Below, in pieces: positions 39,556 to 48,748 of a stretch of 64,000 nt of DNA. The notes under the pieces were generated by a model, which made no database searches, was not told the origin of the DNA, and saw nothing but the letters and a program-made list of their open reading frames with translations. The first letter of the stretch is position 1; each line of letters opens with the position of its first letter. The position numbers were made by a program, and so were the translations under genes. The stretch is from NCBI GenBank assembly GCA_044772875.1, contig CP173058.1, positions 3,410,001-3,474,000 of the forward strand, in the 5' to 3' direction. This DNA comes from Morganella morganii_D. Lineage in GTDB: Bacteria; Pseudomonadota; Gammaproteobacteria; Enterobacterales; Enterobacteriaceae.

Positions 39556-39747
39556 ATGTACGTATGCTTGTGTAATGCCATCAGTGATAAAGCTATCCGG
39601 AATGCGGTGCGTCAGCATCAGGTTCATTCTGTCGGTGAACTGCGCAAAATTATCCCTGTCGGTACTGAATGCGGTAAATGTATCCGCCATGCCAAAGCCG
39701 TTATGGCAGAAGAGCATATGTCCGTCCCGGTTGGCCGCGTCGCCTGA
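39556..39747 (+). CDS. bfd: Bacterioferritin-associated ferredoxin
   Basis: A small [2Fe-2S] protein that donates electrons to bacterioferritin to release stored iron. It has 63 residues. Cluster cysteines C4, C6, C39 and C42 are all present (MYVCLC and ECGKC). Ribosome site caggagg. A Fur box precedes it and bfr follows. Confidence 0.96.
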   Translation: MYVCLCNAISDKAIRNAVRQHQVHSVGELRKIIPVGTECGKCIRHAKAVMAEEHMSVPVGRVA

Positions 39748-39864
39748 ATTTCTCTCTCTGATACCCGCCGGAATTTTGAACTGTATCGCCATTTTGTCAC
39801 TGTAATCACTCCGTGATTTATTTCTTGTGTCTATACTGAACAGACAGGAAATAAAGGAGGATAC

Positions 39865-40347
39865 ATGAAAGGCGATAAAAAAATGATCTCGCATCTGAAC
39901 AAATTGCTGGGAAATGAATTGGTTGCAATTAACCAGTATTTTCTGCATGCCCGTATGTTCAAAAACTGGGGTCTGATCAAACTCAACAATAAAGAATATG
40001 AAGAATCCATTGATGAGATGAAACATGCCGATGAATATATCGAGCGTATCTTATTTCTGGAAGGGATCCCGAACCTTCAGGATCTCGGCAAACTTCATAT
40101 CGGTGAAGATGTCGAAGAAATGCTGAAGTCTGATCTTCAGCTGGAACTGGACGGCGCCAAAGATTTACGCGAAGCCATTGCCTATGCCGATTCCAAACAT
40201 GATTATGTCAGTCGTGATTTAATGATAAAAATTCTGGCGGAAGAAGAGTCTCATATTGACTGGCTGGAAACCCAGCTGGATCTGATAGCCCGTGTGGGCC
40301 TGCAGAATTATCAGCAGGCACAGATGGTGGGTGCGGACACAGAATAA
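39865..40347 (+). CDS. bfr: Bacterioferritin
   Basis: Haem-containing 24-mer iron store. It has 160 residues (E. coli 158). Ferroxidase ligands E18, E51, H54, E94, E127 and H130 and the haem ligand M52 are all conserved. Ribosome site aaaggagg. It is 117 nt after bfd and may have its own promoter. Confidence 0.97.
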   Translation: MKGDKKMISHLNKLLGNELVAINQYFLHARMFKNWGLIKLNNKEYEESIDEMKHADEYIERILFLEGIPNLQDLGKLHIGEDVEEMLKSDLQLELDGAKDLREAIAYADSKHDYVSRDLMIKILAEEESHIDWLETQLDLIARVGLQNYQQAQMVGADTE

Positions 40348-40384
40348 GAATAGCGAAATAATCACTGAAGTAAGCAATGTGCAG

Positions 40385-40418
40385 AACCGCCGGCAGGGAA
40401 ACCCGCGGCGGTTTTTCT
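40385..40418 (+). terminator. bfr terminator
   Basis: aaccgcc (40385) pairs with ggcggtt (40407-40413), extended by an inner GC stem and followed by five T residues. Confidence 0.85.
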
Positions 40419-40475
40419 TTCTCTGATTTTTTGCAGTGACACCGGAGATAATTTGTGCAAATCCTGGTTTGCGGC

Positions 40476-40684
40476 TTGCTTTCAGCACTCATTCACGTAT
40501 AATGCGCGGGCTTACCAATGGTGTAAGTCTGGTTGATATCAGCATTGAACAGCGTGTTTTTAGCTGTTCATGAAAATATCCCCGATATGGGGATTACATC
40601 GAGAACGATTACACTCCCCCGTCAATCGAAATGGGTGCGAGGAGTAATTTTTTACGTTTATAAAATAGTTGGAGCTCTGGTCTC
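40476..40684 (+). promoter_or_regulatory. S10 operon promoter and leader
   Basis: TTGCTT (40476) and TATAAT (40498) with a 16-bp spacer, then about 175 nt of leader to rpsJ. The leader carries several hairpins and ends with a run of T residues near 40650. It corresponds to the E. coli leader in which ribosomal protein L4 causes attenuation and translational repression. L4 control is inferred from the family. Confidence 0.75.
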
Positions 40685-40996
40685 ATGCAGAACCAAAGAA
40701 TCCGTATCCGCCTTAAAGCTTTTGATCATCGTCTGATCGATCAATCAACTGCGGAAATCGTAGAGACTGCTAAGCGCACTGGTGCGCAAGTTCGTGGTCC
40801 TATCCCGCTGCCGACCCGTAAAGAGCGTTTTACCGTTCTGATTTCTCCGCACGTCAACAAAGATGCGCGCGATCAGTACGAAATTCGCACTCACAAACGT
40901 CTGGTTGACATCGTTGAGCCAACTGAAAAAACCGTTGATGCTCTGATGCGTCTGGATCTGGCTGCCGGCGTTGACGTGCAGATCAGCCTGGGTTAA
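40685..40996 (+). CDS. rpsJ: 30S ribosomal protein S10
   Basis: 103 residues, same length as E. coli and nearly identical ([19 protein letters not shown]). A 30S head protein that also pairs with NusB in transcription antitermination. First gene of the S10 operon. Confidence 0.98.
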
Positions 40997-41027
40997 TCAG
41001 GTATCAATTGATTGAGAGGTTGAAACA

Positions 41028-41657
41028 ATGATTGGTTTAGTCGGTAAAAAAGTGGGTATGACCCGCATCTTCACTGAAGATGGTGTGTCAATCCCTGTCA
41101 CTGTTATCGAAATCGAAAATAACCGCGTTACTCAGATTAAATCTGAAGAAACCGACGGTTATCGTGCTATTCAGGTTACCACCGGCAGCAAAAAAGCTAA
41201 CCGCGTGAACAAACCTGAAGCGGGACATTTCGCAAAAGCTGGTGTTGAAGCTGGTCGCCTGTTATGTGAATTCCGCCTGTCAGAAGGTGAAGAGTTCACT
41301 GTTGGCCAGAACATCAGTGTTGAAATTTTCGCTGACGTTAAGAAAGTTGACGTTACTGGTACATCTAAAGGTAAGGGCTTCGCCGGTACTGTTAAGCGCT
41401 GGAACTTCCGTACTCAGGATGCTACTCACGGTAACTCCTTGTCTCACCGTGTTCCGGGTTCTATCGGTCAGAACCAGACGCCGGGTAAGGTATTTAAAGG
41501 CAAGAAAATGGCAGGTCAGCTGGGTAACGAACGTGTAACCGTTCAGAGCCTGGATGTCGTTCGCGTTGACGCTGAACGTAACCTGCTGCTGGTAAAAGGT
41601 GCTGTCCCGGGTGCAACCGGTAGCAACCTGATTGTTAAACCAGCTGTCAAGGCTTAA
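41028..41657 (+). CDS. rplC: 50S ribosomal protein L3
   Basis: 209 residues as in E. coli. An early-assembly protein with a long extension reaching the peptidyl transferase centre; the GNSLSHRVPGSIGQNQTPG segment contains the glutamine methylated by PrmB in E. coli. Confidence 0.98.
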   Translation: MIGLVGKKVGMTRIFTEDGVSIPVTVIEIENNRVTQIKSEETDGYRAIQVTTGSKKANRVNKPEAGHFAKAGVEAGRLLCEFRLSEGEEFTVGQNISVEIFADVKKVDVTGTSKGKGFAGTVKRWNFRTQDATHGNSLSHRVPGSIGQNQTPGKVFKGKKMAGQLGNERVTVQSLDVVRVDAERNLLLVKGAVPGATGSNLIVKPAVKA

Positions 41658-41673
41658 CGTCGAGGAGATAGGA

Positions 41674-42279
41674 ATGGAATTGGTAATGAAAGACGCGCAA
41701 AGCGCGCTGACTGTTTCCGAAACTACCTTCGGGCGTGATTTCAATGAAGCGCTTGTCCATCAAGTAGTTGTTGCGTATGCAGCTGGTGCTCGTCAAGGTA
41801 CACGTGCTCAGAAAACTCGTGCTGAAGTTACTGGGTCTGGTAAAAAACCATGGCGTCAAAAAGGCACTGGTCGTGCCCGCTCTGGTTCAGTTAAGAGCCC
41901 AATCTGGCGCTCTGGTGGTATCACTTTCGCAGCGAAACCACAGGACCACAGTCAAAAAGTTAACAAAAAGATGTACCGCGGCGCGCTGAAAAGCATCCTG
42001 TCCGAACTGGTACGTCAGGATCGTCTGATCATTGTCGAAAAATTTGCTGTAGAAGCACCTAAAACCAAGCTGCTGGTACAGAAATTGAAAGATATGGCTC
42101 TGGAAGACGTGATGATTATCACCCACGAAGTTGATGAGAACCTGTTCTTAGCAGCTCGTAACCTGTACAAGGTTGACGTGCGTGATGTCACTGCAATCGA
42201 CCCGGTCAGTCTGATCGCGTTCGGTAAAGTAGTGATGACTGCTGAAGCAGTTAAGCAAGTTGAGGAGATGCTGGCATGA
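41674..42279 (+). CDS. rplD: 50S ribosomal protein L4
   Basis: 201 residues from MELVMKDAQSALTV, E. coli length; the frame is open further upstream but the start at 41674 follows cgaggagatagga. It lines the exit tunnel (loop GKKPWRQKGTGRAR) and is the autogenous repressor of the operon. It overlaps rplW by 4 nt. Confidence 0.98.
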   Translation: MELVMKDAQSALTVSETTFGRDFNEALVHQVVVAYAAGARQGTRAQKTRAEVTGSGKKPWRQKGTGRARSGSVKSPIWRSGGITFAAKPQDHSQKVNKKMYRGALKSILSELVRQDRLIIVEKFAVEAPKTKLLVQKLKDMALEDVMIITHEVDENLFLAARNLYKVDVRDVTAIDPVSLIAFGKVVMTAEAVKQVEEMLA

Positions 42280-42578
42280 TCCGTGAAGAACGTCTGCTGA
42301 AAGTACTGCGCGCGCCGCACGTATCTGAAAAAGCGTCTACCGCGATGGAAAAAACAAATACCATCGTGCTCAAAGTTGCTAAAGACGCGACTAAAGCTGA
42401 AATCAAAGCTGCAGTTGAAAAACTGTTCGAAGTCAAAGTTGAAGGTGTTAACACTCTGCTGGTTAAAGGCAAAGTGAAGCGCCACGGTCAGCGTTTCGGT
42501 CGTCGTAGCGACTGGAAAAAAGCTTACGTCACCCTGCAGGAAGGCCAGAATCTGGACTTCGTCGGCGGCGCTGAGTAA
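42276..42578 (+). CDS. rplW: 50S ribosomal protein L23
   Basis: 100 residues as in E. coli. It sits at the tunnel exit and docks trigger factor and SRP; the conserved glutamate region KAEIKAAVEKLFEV is present. Start overlaps the rplD stop. Confidence 0.98.
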   Translation: MIREERLLKVLRAPHVSEKASTAMEKTNTIVLKVAKDATKAEIKAAVEKLFEVKVEGVNTLLVKGKVKRHGQRFGRRSDWKKAYVTLQEGQNLDFVGGAE

Positions 42579-42597
42579 GTCGGAGGAGTAAAGAACA

Positions 42598-43422
42598 ATG
42601 GCAATTGTTAAATGTAAACCTACGTCTCCGGGCCGTCGCCACGTCGTTAAAGTGGTTAACCCTGAGCTGCACAAGGGCAAACCTTACGCACCACTGCTTG
42701 AGAAAAACAACAAGTCTGGTGGTCGTAACAACAATGGCCGTATCACTACCCGTCATATTGGTGGTGGTCACAAGCAAAATTACCGTATTGTTGACTTTAA
42801 ACGTAACAAAGACGGTATCCCGGCTGTTGTAGAACGTCTGGAATATGATCCAAACCGTTCAGCAAATATTGCTCTGGTATTATACAAAGACGGTGAACGC
42901 CGTTACATTCTGGCGCCGAAAGGCCTGAAAGCTGGTGATCAAATCCAGTCTGGTGTTGATGCTGCAATCAAAGCGGGTAACGCTCTGCCAATGCGCAACA
43001 TTCCGGTTGGTTCTACTGTTCATAACGTAGAAATGAAACCAGGTAAAGGCGGCCAGCTGGCACGTTCTGCCGGTACTTACGTTCAAATCGTTGCGCGCGA
43101 TGGTGCTTATGTCACTATCCGTCTGCGTTCCGGTGAAATGCGTAAAGTTCCTTCAGACTGCCGCGCGACTTTAGGTGAAGTGGGTAACGCTGAACACATG
43201 CTGCGCGTTCTGGGTAAAGCCGGTGCAAGCCGCTGGCGTGGTATTCGCCCTACCGTTCGCGGTACTGCGATGAACCCGGTAGATCACCCACATGGTGGTG
43301 GTGAAGGTCGTAACTTTGGTAAACACCCTGTAACACCATGGGGCGTTCAGACCAAAGGTAAGAAGACTCGTAAAAACAAACGCACTGAACACTTCATCGT
43401 TCATCGTCGTACTAAGAAATAA
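42598..43422 (+). CDS. rplB: 50S ribosomal protein L2
   Basis: 274 residues (E. coli 273). It supports the peptidyl transferase centre; the essential histidine lies in MNPVDHPHGGGEGR. Confidence 0.98.
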   Translation: MAIVKCKPTSPGRRHVVKVVNPELHKGKPYAPLLEKNNKSGGRNNNGRITTRHIGGGHKQNYRIVDFKRNKDGIPAVVERLEYDPNRSANIALVLYKDGERRYILAPKGLKAGDQIQSGVDAAIKAGNALPMRNIPVGSTVHNVEMKPGKGGQLARSAGTYVQIVARDGAYVTIRLRSGEMRKVPSDCRATLGEVGNAEHMLRVLGKAGASRWRGIRPTVRGTAMNPVDHPHGGGEGRNFGKHPVTPWGVQTKGKKTRKNKRTEHFIVHRRTKK

Positions 43423-43436
43423 TTAGAGGATAAGCC

Positions 43437-43715
43437 ATGCCACGTTCTCTCAAGAAAGGTCCTTTTATTGACCTGCACTTGCTGAAGAAGGTAGAGAAAG
43501 CGGTGGAAAGCGGTGACAAAAAGCCTGTTAAGACTTGGTCCCGTCGTTCAACGATCTTTCCTAACATGATCGGTTTGACCATCGCTGTCCATAATGGTCG
43601 TCAGCATGTTCCGGTTTACGTTACCGACGAAATGGTTGGTCACAAACTGGGTGAATTCGCGCCGACCCGTACTTATCGCGGCCATGCGGCTGATAAAAAA
43701 GCCAAAAAGAAATAA
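43437..43715 (+). CDS. rpsS: 30S ribosomal protein S19
   Basis: 92 residues as in E. coli (MPRSLKKGPFIDLHLLKKVE). 30S head protein forming bridges with 5S-region 50S proteins. Confidence 0.98.
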   Translation: MPRSLKKGPFIDLHLLKKVEKAVESGDKKPVKTWSRRSTIFPNMIGLTIAVHNGRQHVPVYVTDEMVGHKLGEFAPTRTYRGHAADKKAKKK

Positions 43716-43729
43716 GGTAGGAGGAAGAG

Positions 43730-44062
43730 ATGGAAACTATTGCTATGCATCGCCACGCTCGTTCTTCTGCTCAGAAGGTTCGCCTGGTGGCTGACCTGAT
43801 CCGCGGTAAGAAAGTGTCGCAAGCTCTGGAAATTTTAACCTTTACCAACAAGAAAGCTGCTGGTTTAGTGAAGAAAGTCCTGGAGTCTGCTATTGCTAAC
43901 GCAGAACACAACGATGGCGCTGACATCGATGATCTGAAAGTAGCGAAAATTTTCGTTGACGACGGCCCAACCATGAAGCGCATCATGCCTCGTGCCAAAG
44001 GTCGTGCAGATCGTATTCTTAAGCGCACCAGCCACATCACTGTGGTTGTGTCCGATCGCTGA
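43730..44062 (+). CDS. rplV: 50S ribosomal protein L22
   Basis: 110 residues. Its beta-hairpin (MKRIMPRAKGRADRILKRTS) lines the exit tunnel and is a site of macrolide resistance mutations in homologues; no alteration is apparent here. Confidence 0.98.
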   Translation: METIAMHRHARSSAQKVRLVADLIRGKKVSQALEILTFTNKKAAGLVKKVLESAIANAEHNDGADIDDLKVAKIFVDDGPTMKRIMPRAKGRADRILKRTSHITVVVSDR

Positions 44063-44078
44063 TACCTGGAGACTAGCA

Positions 44079-44780
44079 ATGGGTCAGAAAGTAAATCCAA
44101 ATGGTATTCGCCTGGGTATTGTTAAACCTTGGAACTCTACCTGGTTTGCGAACACCAAAGAATTCGCTGACAACCTGGACAGCGACTTTAAAGTACGTAA
44201 GTACTTAACTAAAGAACTGGAAAAAGCGTCAGTATCACGCATCGTTATCGAGCGTCCTGCTAAGAGCATCCGTGTGACTATTCACACTGCACGCCCTGGC
44301 ATCGTTATCGGTAAGAAAGGTGAAGACGTTGAAAAACTGCGCAAAAGCGTTTCAGATATCGCTGGCGTTCCTGCGCAGATCAATATTGCCGAAGTACGTA
44401 AACCTGAACTGGACGCAAAATTAGTTGCTGACAGCATCACTTCACAGCTGGAACGTCGTGTTATGTTCCGTCGTGCTATGAAGCGTGCGGTACAGAATGC
44501 TATGCGTTTAGGCGCTAAAGGTATCAAAGTCGAAGTAAGCGGCCGTTTAGGCGGTGCTGAAATCGCGCGTACTGAGTGGTATCGCGAAGGCCGTGTGCCT
44601 CTGCATACCCTGCGTGCAGACATCGATTATAACACCTCTGAAGCTCAGACTACTTATGGTGTGATCGGCGTTAAAGTGTGGATCTTCAAAGGTGAGATCC
44701 TGGGTGGCATGGCTGCAGTTGAACAGGCGGAAAAACCGGCTGCTCAACCTAAAAAACAGCAGCGTAAAGGCCGTAAGTAA
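44079..44780 (+). CDS. rpsC: 30S ribosomal protein S3
   Basis: 233 residues from MGQKVNPNGIRLG, same as E. coli. Frame is open upstream to 43992 but that part overlaps rplV. KH domain GKKGEDVEKL binds the mRNA entry region. Confidence 0.98.
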   Translation: MGQKVNPNGIRLGIVKPWNSTWFANTKEFADNLDSDFKVRKYLTKELEKASVSRIVIERPAKSIRVTIHTARPGIVIGKKGEDVEKLRKSVSDIAGVPAQINIAEVRKPELDAKLVADSITSQLERRVMFRRAMKRAVQNAMRLGAKGIKVEVSGRLGGAEIARTEWYREGRVPLHTLRADIDYNTSEAQTTYGVIGVKVWIFKGEILGGMAAVEQAEKPAAQPKKQQRKGRK

Positions 44781-44794
44781 AGGAGAGTCGCTGA

Positions 44795-45205
44795 ATGTTA
44801 CAACCAAAGCGTACAAAATTCCGTAAAGTGCACAAAGGCCGTAACCGCGGCCTGGCAGCAGGCGCGGATGTGAGCTTCGGCACTTATGGTCTGAAAGCTG
44901 TTGGCCGTGGTCGTCTGACTGCCCGTCAGATCGAAGCAGCACGTCGTGCTATGACCCGTGCAGTTAAGCGTCAGGGTAAAATCTGGATCCGTGTGTTCCC
45001 AGACAAGCCTATCACTGAAAAGCCTCTTGAAGTGCGTATGGGTAAAGGTAAAGGTAACGTGGAGTATTGGGTTGCCTTAATCCAGCCGGGTAAAGTCCTG
45101 TATGAAATGGACGGCGTACCAGAAGAGCTTGCTCGTGAAGCATTCAAGCTGGCAGCAGCTAAACTGCCTATCAAAACCACCTTTGTAACTAAGACGGTGA
45201 TGTAA
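44795..45205 (+). CDS. rplP: 50S ribosomal protein L16
   Basis: 136 residues as in E. coli. Contacts the A-site tRNA; the arginine hydroxylated by RoxA in E. coli lies in the region of QIEAARRAMTRAVKRQG and following. Its stop shares a base with the rpmC start. Confidence 0.98.
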   Translation: MLQPKRTKFRKVHKGRNRGLAAGADVSFGTYGLKAVGRGRLTARQIEAARRAMTRAVKRQGKIWIRVFPDKPITEKPLEVRMGKGKGNVEYWVALIQPGKVLYEMDGVPEELAREAFKLAAAKLPIKTTFVTKTVM

Positions 45206-45396
45206 TGAAAGCGAAAGAGCTGCGCGAAAAAAGCGTTGAAGAGCTGAACACTGAGCTGCTGAACCTGCTGCGCGAACAATTTAACCTGCGTATGCAAGCG
45301 GCAAGCGGCCAGTTACAACAGTCTCATCTGTTAAAACAAGTGCGTCGTAATATTGCACGTGTTAAGACTTTATTGACTGAGAAGGCGGGTGCGTAA
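45205..45396 (+). CDS. rpmC: 50S ribosomal protein L29
   Basis: 63 residues as in E. coli, two-helix protein near the tunnel exit. Starts within the rplP stop codon and ends within the rpsQ start (taATGa arrangement). Confidence 0.97.
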   Translation: MKAKELREKSVEELNTELLNLLREQFNLRMQAASGQLQQSHLLKQVRRNIARVKTLLTEKAGA

Positions 45397-45650
45397 TGAC
45401 CGATAAAATCCGTACTCTGCAAGGTCGTGTTGTTAGTGACAAAATGGAGAAATCCATCGTTGTAACTATCGAGCGTATGGTGAAACACCCGCTGTATGGT
45501 AAGTTCATCCGTCGTACGACTAAACTGCACGTACATGACGAGAACAATGAATGTGGTATCGGTGACGTGGTAGAAATCCGCGAAACCCGTCCACTGTCTA
45601 AGACTAAGTCCTGGACCCTGGTTCGCGTCGTAGAGAAAGCTGTACTGTAA
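45396..45650 (+). CDS. rpsQ: 30S ribosomal protein S17
   Basis: 84 residues, OB-fold primary assembly protein of 16S (RTLQGRVVSDKMEKSIVV). Last gene of the S10 operon. Confidence 0.97.
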   Translation: MTDKIRTLQGRVVSDKMEKSIVVTIERMVKHPLYGKFIRRTTKLHVHDENNECGIGDVVEIRETRPLSKTKSWTLVRVVEKAVL

Positions 45651-45674
45651 TAGCACTGCTTTCTGATGTAGAAT

Positions 45675-45707
45675 AAACGGCTCGGCTTTAGAGCCGTTTA
45701 TTTTTTT
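45675..45707 (+). terminator. S10 operon terminator
   Basis: aaacggctc (45675-45683) pairs with gagccgttt (45691-45699), followed by seven T residues. Confidence 0.92.
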
Positions 45708-45731
45708 CTGTCCATAGCGAAGATGTGGTGT

Positions 45732-45737
45732 TATAAT
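45732..45737 (+). promoter_or_regulatory. spc operon promoter -10 element
   Basis: A perfect TATAAT followed by a GC-rich discriminator (gccgcgccc), directly after the S10 terminator and about 90 bp before rplN. No good -35 hexamer is visible. Position matches the E. coli spc promoter. Confidence 0.6.
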
Positions 45738-45825
45738 GCCGCGCCCTCGTAATATGGGTATTTGGACGGCCTCTCTTTTTAGTAAGAGTGGCTCAGTAGT
45801 AGTTGACATTTAGCGGAGCACTAAA

Positions 45826-46197
45826 ATGATCCAAGAACAGACTATGCTGAACGTGGCCGATAACTCCGGTGCACGTCGCGTAATGTGTATCAAGGTTCTA
45901 GGTGGCTCGCACCGTCGCTACGCAGCTGTAGGCGACATTATCAAAATTACCATCAAGGAAGCAATTCCGCGCGGTAAAGTAAAAAAAGGTGATGTTCTGA
46001 AGGCAGTAGTGGTGCGCACCAAGAAGGGTGTACGTCGCCCTGACGGTTCTGTCATTCGCTTCGATAGCAACGCTTGTGTATTGTTAAACAATAACAGTGA
46101 GCAGGTTATCGGTACGCGTATTTTTGGGCCGGTAACTCGTGAACTTCGTAACGAGAAGTTTATGAAAATTATCTCACTGGCACCTGAAGTACTCTAA
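45826..46197 (+). CDS. rplN: 50S ribosomal protein L14
   Basis: 123 residues as in E. coli (MIQEQTMLNVADNSGARRVM). Forms intersubunit bridges and binds RsfS. First gene of the spc operon. Confidence 0.98.
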   Translation: MIQEQTMLNVADNSGARRVMCIKVLGGSHRRYAAVGDIIKITIKEAIPRGKVKKGDVLKAVVVRTKKGVRRPDGSVIRFDSNACVLLNNNSEQVIGTRIFGPVTRELRNEKFMKIISLAPEVL

Positions 46198-46208
46198 GGA
46201 GCGGAACT

Positions 46209-46523
46209 ATGGCAGCGAAAATCCGTCGTGATGACGAAATTATCGTGCTGACCGGCAAAGATAAAGGTAAGCGCGGTAAAGTAAAACAGGTTCTTTCTTC
46301 TGGTAAAGTTATCGTTGAAGGTATCAATCTGGTTAAAAAACATCAGAAGCCGGTTCCGGCCCTGAACCAACCAGGTGGCATCGTTGAAAAAGAAGCTGCA
46401 ATTCAGGTTTCTAACGTTGCAATCTTCAATGCGGCAACCGGCAAGGCTGACCGTGTAGGTTTTAGATTCGAAGACGGCAAAAAAGTCCGTTTCTTCAAGT
46501 CTAACAGCGAAACTATCAAGTAA
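46209..46523 (+). CDS. rplX: 50S ribosomal protein L24
   Basis: 104 residues with the KOW motif (IVLTGKDKGKRGKVKQV). Initiates 50S assembly. Confidence 0.98.
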   Translation: MAAKIRRDDEIIVLTGKDKGKRGKVKQVLSSGKVIVEGINLVKKHQKPVPALNQPGGIVEKEAAIQVSNVAIFNAATGKADRVGFRFEDGKKVRFFKSNSETIK

Positions 46524-46538
46524 TTTTTGGAGTATACG

Positions 46539-47078
46539 ATGGCGAAACTGCATGATTACTACAAAGACGAAGTAGTTAAACAACTGATGACTCAGTTTAG
46601 CTACAATTCTGTCATGCAAGTCCCTCGGGTCGAGAAGATCACCCTGAATATGGGTGTTGGTGAAGCAATTGCTGATAAAAAACTGCTGGATAACGCAGCA
46701 GCTGACTTAGCAGCAATCTCTGGTCAGAAACCATTGATCACCAAAGCACGCAAATCTGTTGCAGGCTTCAAAATCCGCCAGGGCTATCCAATCGGCTGTA
46801 AAGTAACTCTGCGTGGCGAACGCATGTGGGAGTTCTTTGAGCGACTGATTTCTATTGCTGTACCACGTATTCGTGACTTCCGTGGCTTGTCCGCTAAGTC
46901 ATTCGATGGTCGCGGTAACTACAGCATGGGCGTACGTGAACAAATCATCTTCCCTGAAATCGATTACGATAAAGTGGATCGTGTTCGTGGTCTTGATATT
47001 ACTATCACTACCACCGCGAAATCTGATGATGAAGGTCGCGCACTGTTATCAGCGTTTAACTTCCCGTTTCGCAAGTAA
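46539..47078 (+). CDS. rplE: 50S ribosomal protein L5
   Basis: 179 residues from MAKLHDYYKDEV, E. coli length; a start at 46527 would add four residues and has poorer spacing. Binds 5S rRNA in the central protuberance. In E. coli the S8 repressor site lies at this point of the mRNA. Confidence 0.98.
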   Translation: MAKLHDYYKDEVVKQLMTQFSYNSVMQVPRVEKITLNMGVGEAIADKKLLDNAAADLAAISGQKPLITKARKSVAGFKIRQGYPIGCKVTLRGERMWEFFERLISIAVPRIRDFRGLSAKSFDGRGNYSMGVREQIIFPEIDYDKVDRVRGLDITITTTAKSDDEGRALLSAFNFPFRK

Positions 47079-47090
47079 GGCAGGGTATTC

Positions 47091-47396
47091 ATGGCTAAGA
47101 AATCTATGAAAGCACGTGATGTAAAACGTGCAAAATTAGCTGAGAAATTCTTCGCAAAACGCGCAGAACTGAAAGCTACCATCTCCGATGTCAACGCATC
47201 AGATGACGATCGTTGGGATGCTGTTCTGAAGCTTCAATCTCTGCCACGTGATTCCAGTCCTTCCCGTCAGCGTAACCGTTGCCGCCAAACCGGGCGTCCA
47301 CATGGTTTTCTGCGGAAGTTTGGCTTAAGCCGTATTAAAGTCCGTGAAGCCGCTATGCGCGGTGAAATCCCGGGCCTTAAGAAAGCTAGCTGGTAA
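47091..47396 (+). CDS. rpsN: 30S ribosomal protein S14
   Basis: 101 residues, the long form without the CxxC zinc ribbon. Signature QRNRCRQTGRPHGFLRKFGLSR is split only by normal family variation. 30S head protein. Confidence 0.97.
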   Translation: MAKKSMKARDVKRAKLAEKFFAKRAELKATISDVNASDDDRWDAVLKLQSLPRDSSPSRQRNRCRQTGRPHGFLRKFGLSRIKVREAAMRGEIPGLKKASW

Positions 47397-47430
47397 TTGT
47401 CACCATATTGAATCACGGGAGTAAAGACAG

Positions 47431-47823
47431 ATGAGCATGCAAGATCCCATCGCGGATATGCTGACCCGTATCCGTAACGGTCAGGCCGCGAACAAAGTTG
47501 CGGTCACCATGCCTTCCTCCAAGCTGAAAGTGGCAATTGCCAACGTGCTGAAGGAAGAAGGTTATATTGAAGATTTTAAAATCGAAGGCGACATCAAGCC
47601 GGAACTGGAACTGACTCTTAAGTATTTCCAGGGCAAGGCTGTTGTAGAAAGTATCCAGCGCGTAAGCCGCCCAAGTCTGCGTATTTATAAGCGCAAAGAC
47701 GAACTGCCACAAGTTATGGCAGGTTTGGGTATCGCAGTTGTTTCTACATCTAAAGGTGTAATGACTGATCGTGCAGCTCGCCAGGCTGGTCTTGGTGGCG
47801 AGATTCTCTGCTACGTAGCATAA
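47431..47823 (+). CDS. rpsH: 30S ribosomal protein S8
   Basis: 130 residues as in E. coli. Central-domain 16S binder and autogenous regulator of the spc operon; GLGIAVVSTSKGVMTD is the C-terminal signature. Confidence 0.98.
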   Translation: MSMQDPIADMLTRIRNGQAANKVAVTMPSSKLKVAIANVLKEEGYIEDFKIEGDIKPELELTLKYFQGKAVVESIQRVSRPSLRIYKRKDELPQVMAGLGIAVVSTSKGVMTDRAARQAGLGGEILCYVA

Positions 47824-47837
47824 TTCGGGAGGAAAGA

Positions 47838-48371
47838 ATGTCTCGTGTGGCAAAAGCACCCGTCGTCATTCCTGCCGGCGTAGAGGTAAAACTCAACGGT
47901 CAGGTTATTTCGATTAAGGGTAAAAACGGCGAGCTGAGCCGTAATATCCACAACGCTGTAGAAGTTAAACATGCAGGCAACCAGTTAACCTTTGGTCCGC
48001 GTGACGGTTATACCGACGCATGGGCACAGGCTGGTACAACTCGTGCACTGGTTAACGCTATGGTCGTTGGTGTTACCGAAGGCTTCTCTAAGAAGCTGCA
48101 ACTGGTAGGTGTTGGTTATCGTGCAGCCGTTAAAGGTGATGTAGTAAACCTGTCTGTAGGTTTCTCTCACCCGGTAGAGCACAAACTGCCGGCTGGCGTT
48201 ACTGCTGAATGTCCGACCCAAACTGAAATCGTACTGAAAGGTGCAGATAAGCAGGTTATTGGTCAGATCGCAGCAGACTTGCGCGCCTATCGTCGCCCTG
48301 AGCCTTACAAAGGTAAAGGTATTCGCTACGCCGACGAAGTCGTGCGTATTAAAGAGGCTAAGAAGAAGTAA
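47838..48371 (+). CDS. rplF: 50S ribosomal protein L6
   Basis: 177 residues as in E. coli, two similar domains; the C-terminal RRPEPYKGKGIRYADE motif binds 23S near the sarcin-ricin loop. Confidence 0.98.
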   Translation: MSRVAKAPVVIPAGVEVKLNGQVISIKGKNGELSRNIHNAVEVKHAGNQLTFGPRDGYTDAWAQAGTTRALVNAMVVGVTEGFSKKLQLVGVGYRAAVKGDVVNLSVGFSHPVEHKLPAGVTAECPTQTEIVLKGADKQVIGQIAADLRAYRRPEPYKGKGIRYADEVVRIKEAKKK

Positions 48372-48380
48372 GGTAACACT

Positions 48381-48734
48381 ATGGATAAGAAAGCAGCTCG
48401 TATCCGTCGTGCGACCCGCGCACGCCGCAAGCTTATGGAACTGGGTGCAACCCGCCTGGTGGTACATCGTACCCCTCGCCATATCTATGCGCAGGTTATT
48501 GCACCAAACGGTTCTGAAACGTTGGTGGCCGCTTCTACTGTTGAAAAAGCTATCAGCGAACAAGTTAAATACACCGGAAACAAAGATGCCGCAGTTGCAG
48601 TAGGTAAAGCTATTGCTGAGCGCGCACTGGAAAAAGGAATCAAAGCAGTATCCTTTGACCGTTCAGGTTTCCAATATCATGGTCGAGTCCAGGCACTGGC
48701 AGATGCTGCCCGTGAAGCTGGCCTACAGTTCTAA
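48381..48734 (+). CDS. rplR: 50S ribosomal protein L18
   Basis: 117 residues as in E. coli. Basic N-terminus (MDKKAARIRRATRARRKLME), binds 5S rRNA. Confidence 0.98.
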   Translation: MDKKAARIRRATRARRKLMELGATRLVVHRTPRHIYAQVIAPNGSETLVAASTVEKAISEQVKYTGNKDAAVAVGKAIAERALEKGIKAVSFDRSGFQYHGRVQALADAAREAGLQF

Positions 48735-48748
48735 GGTAGAGGTGTAAG